From CAIWHR01 sp963846855 (GTDB lineage Bacteria > Pseudomonadota > Gammaproteobacteria > Burkholderiales > Casimicrobiaceae): DNA of 64,000 bases. The position numbers and the translations under genes are program-made. The notes beneath the pieces are model-generated. The model saw only the letters and a program-made list of their open reading frames with translations. It searched no databases and had not been told where the DNA came from. The stretch is from the NCBI GenBank assembly GCA_963846855.1, contig CAWJXK010000004.1:558001-622000 (forward strand), in the 5' to 3' direction. Numbering within the stretch: the stretch's first letter is position 1; every line of letters starts with the position of its first letter. Positions 54,019 to 62,630 of this stretch are shown piece after piece.

Positions 54019-55121
54019 TGCTGAACTTCCTCGCGCGCATGTGGGAAGGTCTGACCCGCCGCGTCGACAGCTTCCTGTTCGGCATCGCGATGGCGCTGGC
54101 GGGCGTCGGGCTCGTCACGCTGTTCTCGGCATCCGACCAGAGCGTCACGCGGGTGGTGAGCCAGGCGGCGAGCCTCGGCCTCGCGCTCGTGCTGATGTGG
54201 ATCGTCGCGAACATCCCGCCGCAGACGATTTCCCGCGCCGCGGTGCCGCTCTACGCGCTGGCGATCGTGATGCTGATCGGGGTCGCGCTGTTCGGCACGA
54301 CGGTCAATGGCTCGCGCCGGTGGCTGAATCTCGGCCTCGCCCGCTTCCAGCCGTCCGAGCTCATGAAGATCGCGCTGCCGCTTCTGCTCGCGTGGTATTT
54401 CCAGAAATTCGAGGGCCGCATCGGCTGGAAGGATTTCGTTTTGGCCGCGGTGCTGATCGCCGTGCCGGTGTGGCTCATCAAGCGCCAGCCCGACCTCGGC
54501 ACGGCGCTTCTCATCGGCTTGTCGGGGTTCTACGTGCTCTACTTGGCGGGGCTCTCGTGGAAGATCATCGTGGGACTGGCGGCGCTCGGCGCGGGCGCGG
54601 CGCCGCTCATCTGGCCCTACCTGCACGACTACCAGCGCGAGCGCATCCTGACGTTCATTGATCCGTCGCGCGATCCGCTCGGCGCCGGCTACCACTCGAC
54701 GCAGGCGTCGATCGCGCTGGGCTCGGGCGGCGTGGTCGGCAAGGGGTGGCTGAATGGCACGCAGGCGCACCTCGACTTCCTGCCGGAGCGGCACACCGAT
54801 TTCATCTTCGCGGTGTTCGGTGAGGAATTCGGCCTGATCGGCGCGGCGGTGCTGCTCGTCCTCTATCTGCTGCTGATCGGGCGCGGCATGATGATCACGG
54901 CGAACGCATCGACGATGTTCGCGCGCCTCATGGCCGGCGCCGTGACGCTGATGTTCTTCACGTCGGCGTTCGTCAACATGGCGATGGTGAGCGGCGTGAT
55001 TCCCGTCGTGGGCGTGCCGCTGCCACTGGTGTCCTACGGTGGCACCGCGCTGATCTCGCTCTACATCGGTCTCGGGATCCTGATGAGCGTGCAGGCGCAC
55101 CGCAAGCTCGTCAGCACCTGA
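54018..55121 (+). CDS. rodA: Peptidoglycan glycosyltransferase RodA
   Basis: SEDS-family polymerase (367 residues, about ten helices) that joins lipid II into glycan strands with PBP2. Conserved sequences: TVNGSRRWLNLGLARFQPSE, the Asp-bearing LIKRQPDLGTALLIG, then the VGKGWLNGTQAHLDFLPERH loop and the VVGVPLPLVSYGGTALISLY terminus. Start overlaps the mrdA stop by one base. A GC-rich palindrome follows the stop, between rodA and the convergent KAS III gene. Confidence 0.96.
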   Translation: MLNFLARMWEGLTRRVDSFLFGIAMALAGVGLVTLFSASDQSVTRVVSQAASLGLALVLMWIVANIPPQTISRAAVPLYALAIVMLIGVALFGTTVNGSRRWLNLGLARFQPSELMKIALPLLLAWYFQKFEGRIGWKDFVLAAVLIAVPVWLIKRQPDLGTALLIGLSGFYVLYLAGLSWKIIVGLAALGAGAAPLIWPYLHDYQRERILTFIDPSRDPLGAGYHSTQASIALGSGGVVGKGWLNGTQAHLDFLPERHTDFIFAVFGEEFGLIGAAVLLVLYLLLIGRGMMITANASTMFARLMAGAVTLMFFTSAFVNMAMVSGVIPVVGVPLPLVSYGGTALISLYIGLGILMSVQAHRKLVST

Positions 55122-55131
55122 AGCGGAAGCC

Positions 55132-55147
55132 GCGGGCCGCGGCCCGC
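55132..55147. terminator. Palindrome between rodA and the KAS III gene
   Basis: A perfect 16-bp palindrome (gcgggccg/cggcccgc, 55132-55147) sits in the 38-base space between convergent genes. It probably acts as a shared terminator, although no T-tract follows on either strand. Confidence 0.4.
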
Positions 55148-55159
55148 CGGCGGAGAGTG

Positions 55160-56296
55160 TCAGTCCGCGGCGAGCGCGGCGACGGCGCCGAACACCGGCG
55201 CGTCGAGCCCCGCGTCGGAGCGTCCACGCGGCTCGTGGCGGCGGATGTAATCGTGGATCATCTCGAGCGCCGTGCGATCCGAGGGCGGAAGCTCCATCTT
55301 GCTCACGCCGAGCGGCGTCGTGCGCTTGCCCCAGCGGATCAGGTGCGAGCAATACGTAAGGCCGCCGCCGAAGGCCGGCGTCAGCACCAGCGAGCCGGCC
55401 TTGATCCGCCCTTCGTCGACCGCTTCGAACATCGCGACGGGCACCGTCGCCGACGACATGTTGCCGTAGCGGTGCACGGTGACGTAGACACGCTCCATCG
55501 GCGCGCCGAGGCGCCGCGCGACCATCTCGATGATGCGCAGGTTCGCCTGGTGGGGAACGACGAGATCGATATCGGCGACGGTCTTGCCCGCTTTCTTCAG
55601 CACGTCGCGCGCGGAATGGCTCATGCCGACGACCGCGCGCTTGAAGATTTCCTGGCCGTCGAAATCCCACTTGGTGTCGCCGTAGACCACGTTGCGGTTC
55701 GCGTAGAGCAGCCCCGTGCCGCGAATGCGCAGCGTCTCGCGCGCATCGGCGTAGCAGCCGAGCTTCTCGGCAAGGAGTCCCTCGGGCTCCTCCGAACGCT
55801 CGAGCACGACCGCCGCGGCGCCGTCGCCGAAGAGCACGGCAACGCCACGGTTGCTCCAGTCCATCAGCGGCGTGATCACTTCCACGCCCACGACGATCGC
55901 GTTGCGGACGACGCCGGTGCGGATCATCGCGGTGGCGGTCGACAGCGAGTAAAGAAAGCTCGTGCAGGCGGTGTTGACGTCCATCGCGGCGGCGTCCCAC
56001 GCGCCCAGCTTCTGCTGCAGGCCCGAGGCGGAATTGGGAATCTGCTCGTCGTTGGAGCAGCAGCCGTAGACGATGAGGTCGACGTCCTTCGCCGCGAGTC
56101 CCGCGCAGGCGAGCGCGCGCTCCGCGGCGACGTGCGCGAGCGTGAGGCCGCTGACGTGCGACATGCGCCGCTCCCTGACGCCGGTGCGGCTCAGTATCCA
56201 CTCGTCGTTCGTGTCGAGGAACGTGGCGAGATCGGCATTGGTCAGCACGGTCGGCGGCATGCACGTGCCCCAACCGGTAATCGCGGCGTAAGTCAT
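55160..56296 (-). CDS. 3-oxoacyl-ACP synthase III family protein (FabH-like)
   Basis: A thiolase-fold condensing enzyme of 378 residues. The catalytic triad is complete: Cys in DVNTACTSFLYSL, His in DLVVPHQANLRIIEMV, Asn in VHRYGNMSSATVPVAM. ATG 56296 (MTYAAITGWGTCMPPTVLTN) is the family start; the longer frame to 56365 is unsupported. At 378 residues it is longer than housekeeping FabH (about 320) because of a C-terminal extension (residues about 325-378), so it may be a FabH paralogue for a special acyl chain or for secondary metabolism. The neighbouring genes do not help. Confidence 0.88.
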   Translation of the reverse strand: MTYAAITGWGTCMPPTVLTNADLATFLDTNDEWILSRTGVRERRMSHVSGLTLAHVAAERALACAGLAAKDVDLIVYGCCSNDEQIPNSASGLQQKLGAWDAAAMDVNTACTSFLYSLSTATAMIRTGVVRNAIVVGVEVITPLMDWSNRGVAVLFGDGAAAVVLERSEEPEGLLAEKLGCYADARETLRIRGTGLLYANRNVVYGDTKWDFDGQEIFKRAVVGMSHSARDVLKKAGKTVADIDLVVPHQANLRIIEMVARRLGAPMERVYVTVHRYGNMSSATVPVAMFEAVDEGRIKAGSLVLTPAFGGGLTYCSHLIRWGKRTTPLGVSKMELPPSDRTALEMIHDYIRRHEPRGRSDAGLDAPVFGAVAALAAD

Positions 56297-56393
56297 GGCA
56301 GTCGTCGCAGGCGATTGGAAAGGATCAGCGCGCGGCGCACGCCGTCGCGGGACGGGCGCGGGCAATCCTGGCGCACACGGACGGCAACTCCCG

Positions 56394-56549
56394 TCACTTC
56401 CGGGACTTGGACTTCGACGTGCCCTTCGGGGCGGCGGCGCTCTTGTTGTCGTCCTTCGAATAGTCGCCGATCACGCTTTTCAACGGACAGATGCTGAAGG
56501 CCGGGCATTTCTTGCATCCGACGGCGATGGCGATGGGGCAGAGGGTCAT
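56394..56549 (-). CDS. Small Cys-rich protein (51 aa)
   Basis: A 51-residue protein that a length cutoff would miss: it starts MTLCPIAIAVGCKKCPAFSI and continues CPLKSVIGDYSK, ending in a Lys/Ser/Ala-rich tail (KSAAAPKGTSKSKSRK). Four cysteines (4, 12, 15, 21) in a CxxC-containing pattern suit a zinc or Fe-S site. An agga-like ribosome site (ccggag) lies 8 bases before ATG 56549. I believe homologues occur widely in Betaproteobacteria with no assigned function, from memory. It lies just upstream of, and may be co-transcribed with, the KAS III gene. Confidence 0.7.
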   Translation of the reverse strand: MTLCPIAIAVGCKKCPAFSICPLKSVIGDYSKDDNKSAAAPKGTSKSKSRK

Positions 56550-56748
56550 GGGGATTCTCCGGAGAGCGGCCCCGGCGTGGGCGGCGGGGCGCGCGGGCGC
56601 ACGAGCGGTGCGAAGGGATCGCGTTCAATCCGGCATTGTCCTCCAAATCCCCATCAGGCCGAAAGTTTTCGGGGGCGGGCGCGCGCCGCGCACATCTGCG
56701 CCGGTAACCGGCCCGGTGCGCTCGCGGTATCCCGGCGCCACGGCGGAA

Positions 56749-57141
56749 TCATCGGGCCGATGTGGATTCGTGGGCCTGCAACACGCGCCAACCCGCCGAT
56801 CCCCTGACCGCCACGAACGAGAGGGCGTATTCCCCCGCGCGTTCTTCGCCGTCCATGAGCGTGCGTTGCGAGCGTCCGAGTCCGGTGACGACGGCGACCC
56901 CTTCGGCGGGAAAGGCGATTCGCTCGATCGCCGTGCGGAAGGAAATCCTGGCAACGTTCGCCCACGCGGCGACATTGAATGCGCGCAATTCGGCGCGCGC
57001 GACGCGCACGGTGCCATTGAACGAGAACGCAAGATCGGGGCCGTCGACGAAGTACGAGAGGAAGCGGTCGACGTCCTGCGCCGAGGCCGCGGCGTCGAGA
57101 TTGTCGAGCAGCGCCGAGACGGCGGCGCGATCTTCGATCAT
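56749..57141 (-). CDS. SnoaL/DUF4440-like NTF2-fold protein
   Basis: A 130-residue single-domain protein of the NTF2-like superfamily. ATG 57141 opens MIEDRAAVSALLDNLDAAAS, a helix typical of SnoaL-like and ketosteroid-isomerase-like folds; strands VDGPDLAFSFNGTVRVARAE and the C-terminal GWRVLQAHESTSAR follow. Members range from isomerases to stress proteins; function cannot be called. It is the last of three minus-strand genes (GNAT, HNH, SnoaL) in short succession. Confidence 0.8.
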   Translation of the reverse strand: MIEDRAAVSALLDNLDAAASAQDVDRFLSYFVDGPDLAFSFNGTVRVARAELRAFNVAAWANVARISFRTAIERIAFPAEGVAVVTGLGRSQRTLMDGEERAGEYALSFVAVRGSAGWRVLQAHESTSAR

Positions 57142-57175
57142 CGCGTCTCCGTGAGTCGAGGGACGCGGAGCGCGC

Positions 57176-57559
57176 TCAGCGCTTGCGCTCGAGCAAGGTC
57201 TTGAGATCCGCGAACGGCCGGTGCGTGGCCGGGGTCTCCGGCGGATTGCCGCCCGCCTCCCCGGTTTCCGCCGAGTGCTCGAGCTCGCGCGAATGCTCGT
57301 TGTCGTGACAGTAGACGCAAAGGAGCTCCCAGTTGCTGCCGTCGGGTGGGTTGTTGCCGTGATTGTGATCACGGTGGTGCACGGTGAGCTGATGCACGGT
57401 GCTGCGATCGAACGTCCGCGCGCACCGGCCGCAGACCCATGGGTATATCTTGAGGGCACGCTCGCGGTAGCCCTGTTCGCGCGCTTCGCGTGCACGGCGC
57501 GCGTCGGCGACGACCCGGTCGAGTCGCGCGGTGTCGGGTGTTCCGGGCTTCGAGGGCAT
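57176..57559 (-). CDS. YajD-family HNH nuclease
   Basis: A 127-residue HNH endonuclease-fold protein. It carries a CxxC zinc pair in PWVCGRCARTFDRS, the metal/catalytic LTVHHRDHNHGNNPPDG and the second Cys pair in WELLCVYCHDNEHSRE. This arrangement matches YajD of E. coli, whose physiological role is not settled. It starts MPSKPGTPDTARLDRVVADA and is 34 bases upstream of the SnoaL gene. Confidence 0.88.
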   Translation of the reverse strand: MPSKPGTPDTARLDRVVADARRAREAREQGYRERALKIYPWVCGRCARTFDRSTVHQLTVHHRDHNHGNNPPDGSNWELLCVYCHDNEHSRELEHSAETGEAGGNPPETPATHRPFADLKTLLERKR

Positions 57560-57660
57560 CGGGTTTCCTTGGCGCCGTCAGGTCGGCCGCTCGAGCGGCC
57601 GGCCCGCATCGTCGATTGCAGCGCAACGGCGTTCCATCGTCAAGCACCGCGCCCCGGCCG

Positions 57661-58359
57661 TCAGTCCACGCGACCGACGACGACCATCGGCAGCGCCGCG
57701 CGCTCGACGAATCCCATCCGCCGGTACAGCGACCGCGCTCGACTGTTCTCGCTGTCCACGTGCAGGAACGGCGTCATCCCCTGGGCGTGGATCGCGTTGA
57801 CGATGCGCGCGACGAGGATGCGCGCGAGGCCGCGGCCCGCGAATTCCGGGTGGGTGCAGACGCCGCTCACTTCGCGGTATCCGTCGAGCAGGAAGCGCGT
57901 CCCGGCCATCGCGATCAGCCGTTGCTCCGAACGGATGCCGAGGAACGTCCCCAGCGCGTGCGTTCGCGTGCGGAACGGGCCGGGCTTGGTGAGCTTGGTC
58001 AGCGCGAGCATTGCATCGGCATCCGCATCGGAGAGCGCGATGACCGGCGCGGCATCGGGCGTGCCGTCGATTGGCCGCGGACAGATCATCTGCACCAGCA
58101 CGGCGCGCTCGCGCACCGCGACCGGGGCCGGCAACGCGGACGGCTCACGCTCGAGATCGTCGGCCGCGAGGTAGAGAACTCCGCCGGGAGGGACCAGTCC
58201 GGCGAGCTCGGACCAGGCCTCCGGGCCGTCGCGCGCCAGCGCGCCAATCGGGTCAATGTCCTCCGGATAGCGCCGGGCGAGCGCGCCGCCCTGCGCAAGA
58301 TGCGCATGTCCGGTCGTGAGCGCGGACCAGACGGGATTGTCGAGCGGATGCGGCTTCAT
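57661..58359 (-). CDS. GNAT family N-acetyltransferase
   Basis: A 232-residue acetyltransferase. The acetyl-CoA pocket is shown by VCTHPEFAGRGLARILVARI followed by PFLHVDSENSRARSLYRRMG, the standard motif A and B of GNAT enzymes. The N-terminal half (from MKPHPLDNPVWSALTTGHAH) is a degenerate GNAT-like domain, so this is a two-domain GNAT of the type seen in the FR47 group. ATG 58359 is preferred; a frame extends to 58416 without similarity. Substrate unknown. Confidence 0.85.
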   Translation of the reverse strand: MKPHPLDNPVWSALTTGHAHLAQGGALARRYPEDIDPIGALARDGPEAWSELAGLVPPGGVLYLAADDLEREPSALPAPVAVRERAVLVQMICPRPIDGTPDAAPVIALSDADADAMLALTKLTKPGPFRTRTHALGTFLGIRSEQRLIAMAGTRFLLDGYREVSGVCTHPEFAGRGLARILVARIVNAIHAQGMTPFLHVDSENSRARSLYRRMGFVERAALPMVVVGRVD

Positions 58360-58431
58360 CGCGCCGAGTTTGCCACGAGCGCGGACATCGGGCGGCGCCA
58401 ATGCAGGATCGCGCACGGCCTGATCGAGCGG

Positions 58432-60285
58432 CTAGCGCGCGAGCGCATTGCGCTTCGCGACATCGATGTCGAGGTATTTCCAGTAGTTGTTGAAGAGCGG
58501 CGGCGAATATCCCTGCAGCCACGGCTGGACGTAATCGTTCTCCAGCCGGAACAGCGCGGACAGGATCGGCTGGTAGGCGAGCGCGATCTCGCGCATCCTG
58601 CGCGCGAGGGCGATCTGCTCGTCCGTGCGTTCGCTGCGCAGGAAATCCTCCATCAACGCGTCGTACGCCGGCAGGCTGAAACGCGAAATGTTGGTCGTCC
58701 GCGGCGCCTTGCTGTAGAGCTGGAACAGCTCGATATACCCGGAGGGATTGCCGCCGAATCCGACGAAGCAGACCTGGAATTTCTCGGACTCGATTTCCTT
58801 GACCATGTCCTGGAACGGCGTCACATGAAAATCCAGCCGGATGCCGATGGCGCGCATGTCCTTTTTCCAAAGGGTGGAAATTTCACGCGAGACCGGGCTG
58901 GAGCGCAGTGAGAGCGTCAACGTCAGCGGCGTGCCGTCGGAACGCAGGCGGAATCCTTCGGCATCGCGCTTTGCATAGCCGAACCGGTCGAGGAGGGCGT
59001 TTGCCGCGGCCGGGTCGTGTCGCGATTTCGGCGGGAGCGAGGGATCGTGGCCGGTCACGCCCGGCGGGATCATCTGGTTTGCAGGAATCGCCTGTCCCGC
59101 GTAGACGACCTTGGCGAGCGACGCGAGGTCGACTCCGAGCGCGATCGCGCGGCGCAACGCGACGCGCTCGTTGTCCATCCCGCCGATGCCGGGGTCCTTC
59201 AGGTTGAAATAGAACGAAAATAGGGTGGGCTCGGGGAACGCGATTCGCGTGATGCCGCGGGCCGCGTACTCGGGGCTGAGCTTGCCGTTCGCGAGCGGCC
59301 GATTCGCGACTTCGCCGCGCAGCACGACGTAGTCGAGTTTGCCGCGGTCGAACTCGAGGAGCCGCGGCAGGTCCTCGTCGATGATGCTGATCTCGATCAC
59401 GCCGATCTGCGGCAGCGCCTTGCCCTGCATGCTGCGCACGAGCGCCGCGTGGGCGGGATCGCCGCTTTCAGGGAAACGCAGCGTGCGATAGACGGGGTTC
59501 GCCTCGAGCACGACGCGCGAGCCGCGCTTCCACTCGCGCAGCCGGTAGGGACCCGTTCCGACCGCGCGCGTGCGGATATCGCCGCCGGCGGCCTCGACGA
59601 CCTCGCGCGCGACCGCGCCGAACGTGAGCCAGGCCTGGACCAGCGGATAGTGCGGCTCGACGAGTTTCAGCTGCAGCGTGTAGCGGTCGAGCGCACGCAG
59701 TCCGGCGATGGGTTGATCGTAATCGAGGCTCGCGCCCGGCCGGCTCGCCGCGTCGACCACGGCGCGCGCGCCGACGACGATGTCGGTGATGGCCGTGTAG
59801 CCTCCGCGTGCGAGATTGGGATCGAGCACGCGCTTCAGCGAGTACACGTAGTCCGCCGCGACGAGCTCGCGCGGCTTTCCCTTGAAGGCGGGATCGTCGG
59901 TGAAGTAGATGCCGGGCTTCACGCGGATCGTCCATGTCTTCCCGGCGTCCGTGATTTCCGGCAATGCGGTGGCGGTCATCGGCGAGAGGCGCGGCGGCGA
60001 CGTGAGGTAGTGCCACTCGTAGAGCCCTTCGAAGATCGCGTCCTGCACCTGGAACGACGGGTCGTCGCTCCACTGCTCCGGATCGAGCGTCTCGATGTCC
60101 GGAAGCGCGACGCGAAGAATCTTGCTCGAATCCGCGCCGCCAGCGGCGCCGGCGGCGGCCAGTAGCAGTGAGAGCGCAGCGATTCGGGCAATGCGAGACC
60201 CGACGCATGCGGCGCGGCAGGCGTGCGGCGCACGAGGCGTCTGCCGCGCGGGCGCACCGGAGCGATCGATCGAATGGCCGTTCAT
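58432..60285 (-). CDS. ABC transporter substrate-binding protein, family 5
   Basis: A periplasmic solute-binding protein of about 617 residues, family 5 (peptide/nickel/opine type). A hydrophobic segment IARIAALSLLLAAAGAAG near residue 40 acts as a signal, followed by LRVALPDIETLDPEQWSDDP, the canonical FDPAxxD-like start of family 5, then ALPEITDAGKTWTIRVKPGI and the C-terminal part with TTNISRFSLPAYDALMEDFL. The start is uncertain (ATG 60285 shown; 60342 possible). No permease or ATPase genes are adjacent, so it may be an orphan SBP or use a shared transporter. The ligand is probably an oligopeptide. Confidence 0.88.
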   Translation of the reverse strand: MNGHSIDRSGAPARQTPRAPHACRAACVGSRIARIAALSLLLAAAGAAGGADSSKILRVALPDIETLDPEQWSDDPSFQVQDAIFEGLYEWHYLTSPPRLSPMTATALPEITDAGKTWTIRVKPGIYFTDDPAFKGKPRELVAADYVYSLKRVLDPNLARGGYTAITDIVVGARAVVDAASRPGASLDYDQPIAGLRALDRYTLQLKLVEPHYPLVQAWLTFGAVAREVVEAAGGDIRTRAVGTGPYRLREWKRGSRVVLEANPVYRTLRFPESGDPAHAALVRSMQGKALPQIGVIEISIIDEDLPRLLEFDRGKLDYVVLRGEVANRPLANGKLSPEYAARGITRIAFPEPTLFSFYFNLKDPGIGGMDNERVALRRAIALGVDLASLAKVVYAGQAIPANQMIPPGVTGHDPSLPPKSRHDPAAANALLDRFGYAKRDAEGFRLRSDGTPLTLTLSLRSSPVSREISTLWKKDMRAIGIRLDFHVTPFQDMVKEIESEKFQVCFVGFGGNPSGYIELFQLYSKAPRTTNISRFSLPAYDALMEDFLRSERTDEQIALARRMREIALAYQPILSALFRLENDYVQPWLQGYSPPLFNNYWKYLDIDVAKRNALAR

Positions 60286-60365
60286 GGGCGTGCGGGCTCG
60301 GTGTTCGCCGCCCTGAGCGCGGCAGCCGCGATGGTGCCACAACGCGCAGGGGCGCGATGCCGGGC

Positions 60366-61868
60366 CTACCAGCGGCAGCCCTTGTCCGTGATCGCATCGG
60401 CGATCAGCACGGGAACGGCCAAGAGACCGAGTCCGGCATACGCCTCGCGACAGTCCGGCTGCGCGGCCTTCTGGATCGCGCGGCCGAGCTTCGTCTCCGG
60501 CTCGGGCGCGGGGGGAGCGAGATTCAGCGGAACGAGGCCGGTCCAGCGTCCGCCGGCGCGATTGGCGTCGCGCGCGGGCCCCTCGAAACTCAGGCGGGGA
60601 CGCGCGCCGGGCGCCGCCAGCGTGGCCGATGGTGGCTCGACGAGCTGGCGCAAATCGTCGTCGACCGTGGGCTGCGCGCCGAAATTCAGGCGCGCGGGGC
60701 CGGAGGCCGCAGGCACTTCGCGTGGGCGCGCGGCGTCCTGCGATTGGCCTGGTGCAGCAGCGGGCGCGGATGCGGAGGGAGCGCTTTCGCGCGGTGAGGC
60801 GGACGCCGGTATGGCCGGCTCGGTGGAGGGGCTTGCCGGAATCGGTGGCGCCTCGGGCAGCGGCGGAGTCGCGATGCGCACGGGCGGTTCAGGCGCGGCC
60901 GCGGGCGGTGCGGGCACGGTGACCGGTGGCGCGGGCACAGTCACGGACGGCGGAGGCACGACGGGCGCGGGCGCCTCCCGTTCGGTCTTGACTTGGGGCG
61001 TCTCGCGCAGCGTAGGCGCGGGTTCCGGAAGCGGGATCACCTCGGGCTCCGGAAGCGGGGAAAGAATCGGCTGCGGGCGTGGCTCGACGGGTGTGGGTGC
61101 CACGACGGCGGGCGGCGCCACCTCCGGCGCGGCGACGACGGTCGGCTCGATCGACGGCGCGACAGCCTCGGGACGCGGCGGGGCGTCGCCCTGCAGCACC
61201 GTGGCCTTCGGTGTTTCAACCCGCTGCGCCGGCGCCGTCTCGACCGATCGCGAGGCCGGAAGGTCCTGCGGCGGCAGCGATCCCACTGGAAGATCGGGTG
61301 GCACGGCCGCGGGCGCCCCCGGAGTCGCCGGCTTCTTCGGCTTGCGCGCCGCGGGCGCGGGCAGAGGCGCGGCCTCCGGCCTTTCCTCGAGCGGGACGAT
61401 CTTCACTTGCGGCACGACGGCCTTGTCGACCTCCACCGGCGCGCCGAGGTCGATGCGCGGCAGGACGTCTTCTGCAGGCGCCGGGGCAGGCGGCGCGAGC
61501 GAGGTCTCGGCAGCCGGCAGCGCGGGCGAGACCGGCCGACCCGACGGCGGTGATGCCGGGGCGGCGGCGGACGCGCGGTCGGCGGTCCTGGGCGCTCGCT
61601 CCGGCGCACGCGGAAACGCGGGACCGGCGTGACCGCGCTCGCCGCCCGGCGAGGTCCGGAACACGGATTCCGCTTCGGGAACGCGCGCGCGCAGCGTCAC
61701 GGTGAGTGGATTGCGCCATCCCATGGGCCCGCCGCCCCCGGCAGGGCTGCCGAACACGACGATGATCAGCGCGTGCAACAGCAGCGACAGCACGACGAAT
61801 TGCGTGAGCGTCGGCGGTGGCGGAAGCGCCCGTCGCGCAGGCGAAATATTGGCGGAAATACGGGACAC
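60366..61868 (-). CDS. Proline-rich TonB-like membrane-anchored protein
   Basis: A protein of about 500 residues with a membrane helix near the N-terminus (LTQFVVLSLLLHALIIVVFG, about residues 18-37), a very long Pro/Ala/Val-rich linker (about 60-410) and a small C-terminal domain (about 415-500) with Cys pair DCREAYAGL and KGCRW. The layout resembles TonB or related energy-transducing proteins, but the C-terminal domain does not match TonB's YP motif clearly. GTG 61868 is used because it follows the only reasonable short leader; upstream frame is unsupported. No ExbBD genes are near. Confidence 0.7.
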   Translation of the reverse strand: MSRISANISPARRALPPPPTLTQFVVLSLLLHALIIVVFGSPAGGGGPMGWRNPLTVTLRARVPEAESVFRTSPGGERGHAGPAFPRAPERAPRTADRASAAAPASPPSGRPVSPALPAAETSLAPPAPAPAEDVLPRIDLGAPVEVDKAVVPQVKIVPLEERPEAAPLPAPAARKPKKPATPGAPAAVPPDLPVGSLPPQDLPASRSVETAPAQRVETPKATVLQGDAPPRPEAVAPSIEPTVVAAPEVAPPAVVAPTPVEPRPQPILSPLPEPEVIPLPEPAPTLRETPQVKTEREAPAPVVPPPSVTVPAPPVTVPAPPAAAPEPPVRIATPPLPEAPPIPASPSTEPAIPASASPRESAPSASAPAAAPGQSQDAARPREVPAASGPARLNFGAQPTVDDDLRQLVEPPSATLAAPGARPRLSFEGPARDANRAGGRWTGLVPLNLAPPAPEPETKLGRAIQKAAQPDCREAYAGLGLLAVPVLIADAITDKGCRW

Positions 61869-62011
61869 GAATGACGCGATGTATCGTAGCGCGCGAAAGG
61901 CCGGCGCGCCGGGTGGCCGTCGCGCCTGCGTGAAAAGGAATCGGAATATTACGGCAGGACAGTGCGCCGCATTGCGCAATGCGGCACTCGCGTCGCGGGA
62001 ATCCCGCTTAG

Positions 62012-62331
62012 GGAACCTCTGAACAAGTCGCGCGCGATTGCGACGGGGAATTTTCGGGATGGGCTGCCTCAGTTGCCAAATGAGGCGAGGCGAAGCCAAT
62101 GGCCGGCCCCTTCCGCAAGCCTCGCGCTCATTTACCAAAATGAGCAGACCGCCCGAAAAGCCCTGTCCCTTCGGGCATTTGCCAACTGAGGCCAAATGCG
62201 GCGCCTGCTTTGCCGCGCTCCTCGGCATCGTAGTGTGGACTACGACCTTCGTCGCGCCTCATTTGCCAACTGAGGCATGCATCCGCGTTTGGCACTGCAG
62301 CGCAACCGCGTGGGACTTGTTCAGAGGTTCC
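62012..62331. mobile_element. MITE-like element with 18-bp terminal inverted repeats
   Basis: A 320-base element bounded by exact inverted repeats, ggaacctctgaacaagtc (62012-62029) and gacttgttcagaggttcc (62314-62331), and flanked by ttag on both sides (62008-62011 and 62332-62335), a 4-bp YTAR target duplication typical of the IS5 family. Inside are further dyads: tgcctcagttgccaaatgag near 62066 faces cgcctcatttgccaactgag near 62254, a third copy of catttgccaactgaggc is at about 62176, and ctcattt-acca-aaatgag lies near 62128. No transposase is encoded. It sits between the proline-rich gene and a small membrane-protein gene whose TAA overlaps the ttag. Confidence 0.8.
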
Positions 62332-62610
62332 TTAGATGCCGAGCTTTCGCATCGAGTGCTTGCGCGAGCGCGCCCGACCGTGCGCCAGCTGCACCGCGGC
62401 CAGCGTCAGCGCGATTGGCAGCGGCAGCACCAACAGCGTCGCAAGCCAGTTCCACGTTCCGGCGGGATCCTGGAGCATCAACGACGCGAACACCATCACC
62501 GTCGTCACGAGCGTCGCGGCGATGGCCGCCGCGCGCGTGTGCCGTGTGAAGTGCTCGGACGCGTAGCCGATCGCGAGCGGCAGCAGGACGAGGATGATGA
62601 GCGGCTTCAT
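62332..62610 (-). CDS. Small integral membrane protein (92 aa)
   Basis: A 92-residue protein with about three hydrophobic stretches (MKPLIILVLLPLAIGYASEH, AAIAATLVTTVMVFASLML, WLATLLVLPLPIALTLAAVQ) and a basic tail (HGRARSRKHSMRKLGI). I do not recognise it beyond being an inner-membrane protein. ATG 62610 is shown; a GTG at 62634 overlaps the stop of the upstream MaoC gene (gtga), and either could be used. Its TAA is part of the ttag duplicated by the adjoining MITE, so insertion left the reading frame intact. Confidence 0.65.
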   Translation of the reverse strand: MKPLIILVLLPLAIGYASEHFTRHTRAAAIAATLVTTVMVFASLMLQDPAGTWNWLATLLVLPLPIALTLAAVQLAHGRARSRKHSMRKLGI

Positions 62611-62630
62611 GGCGTCCACGGTGAGCGTGG

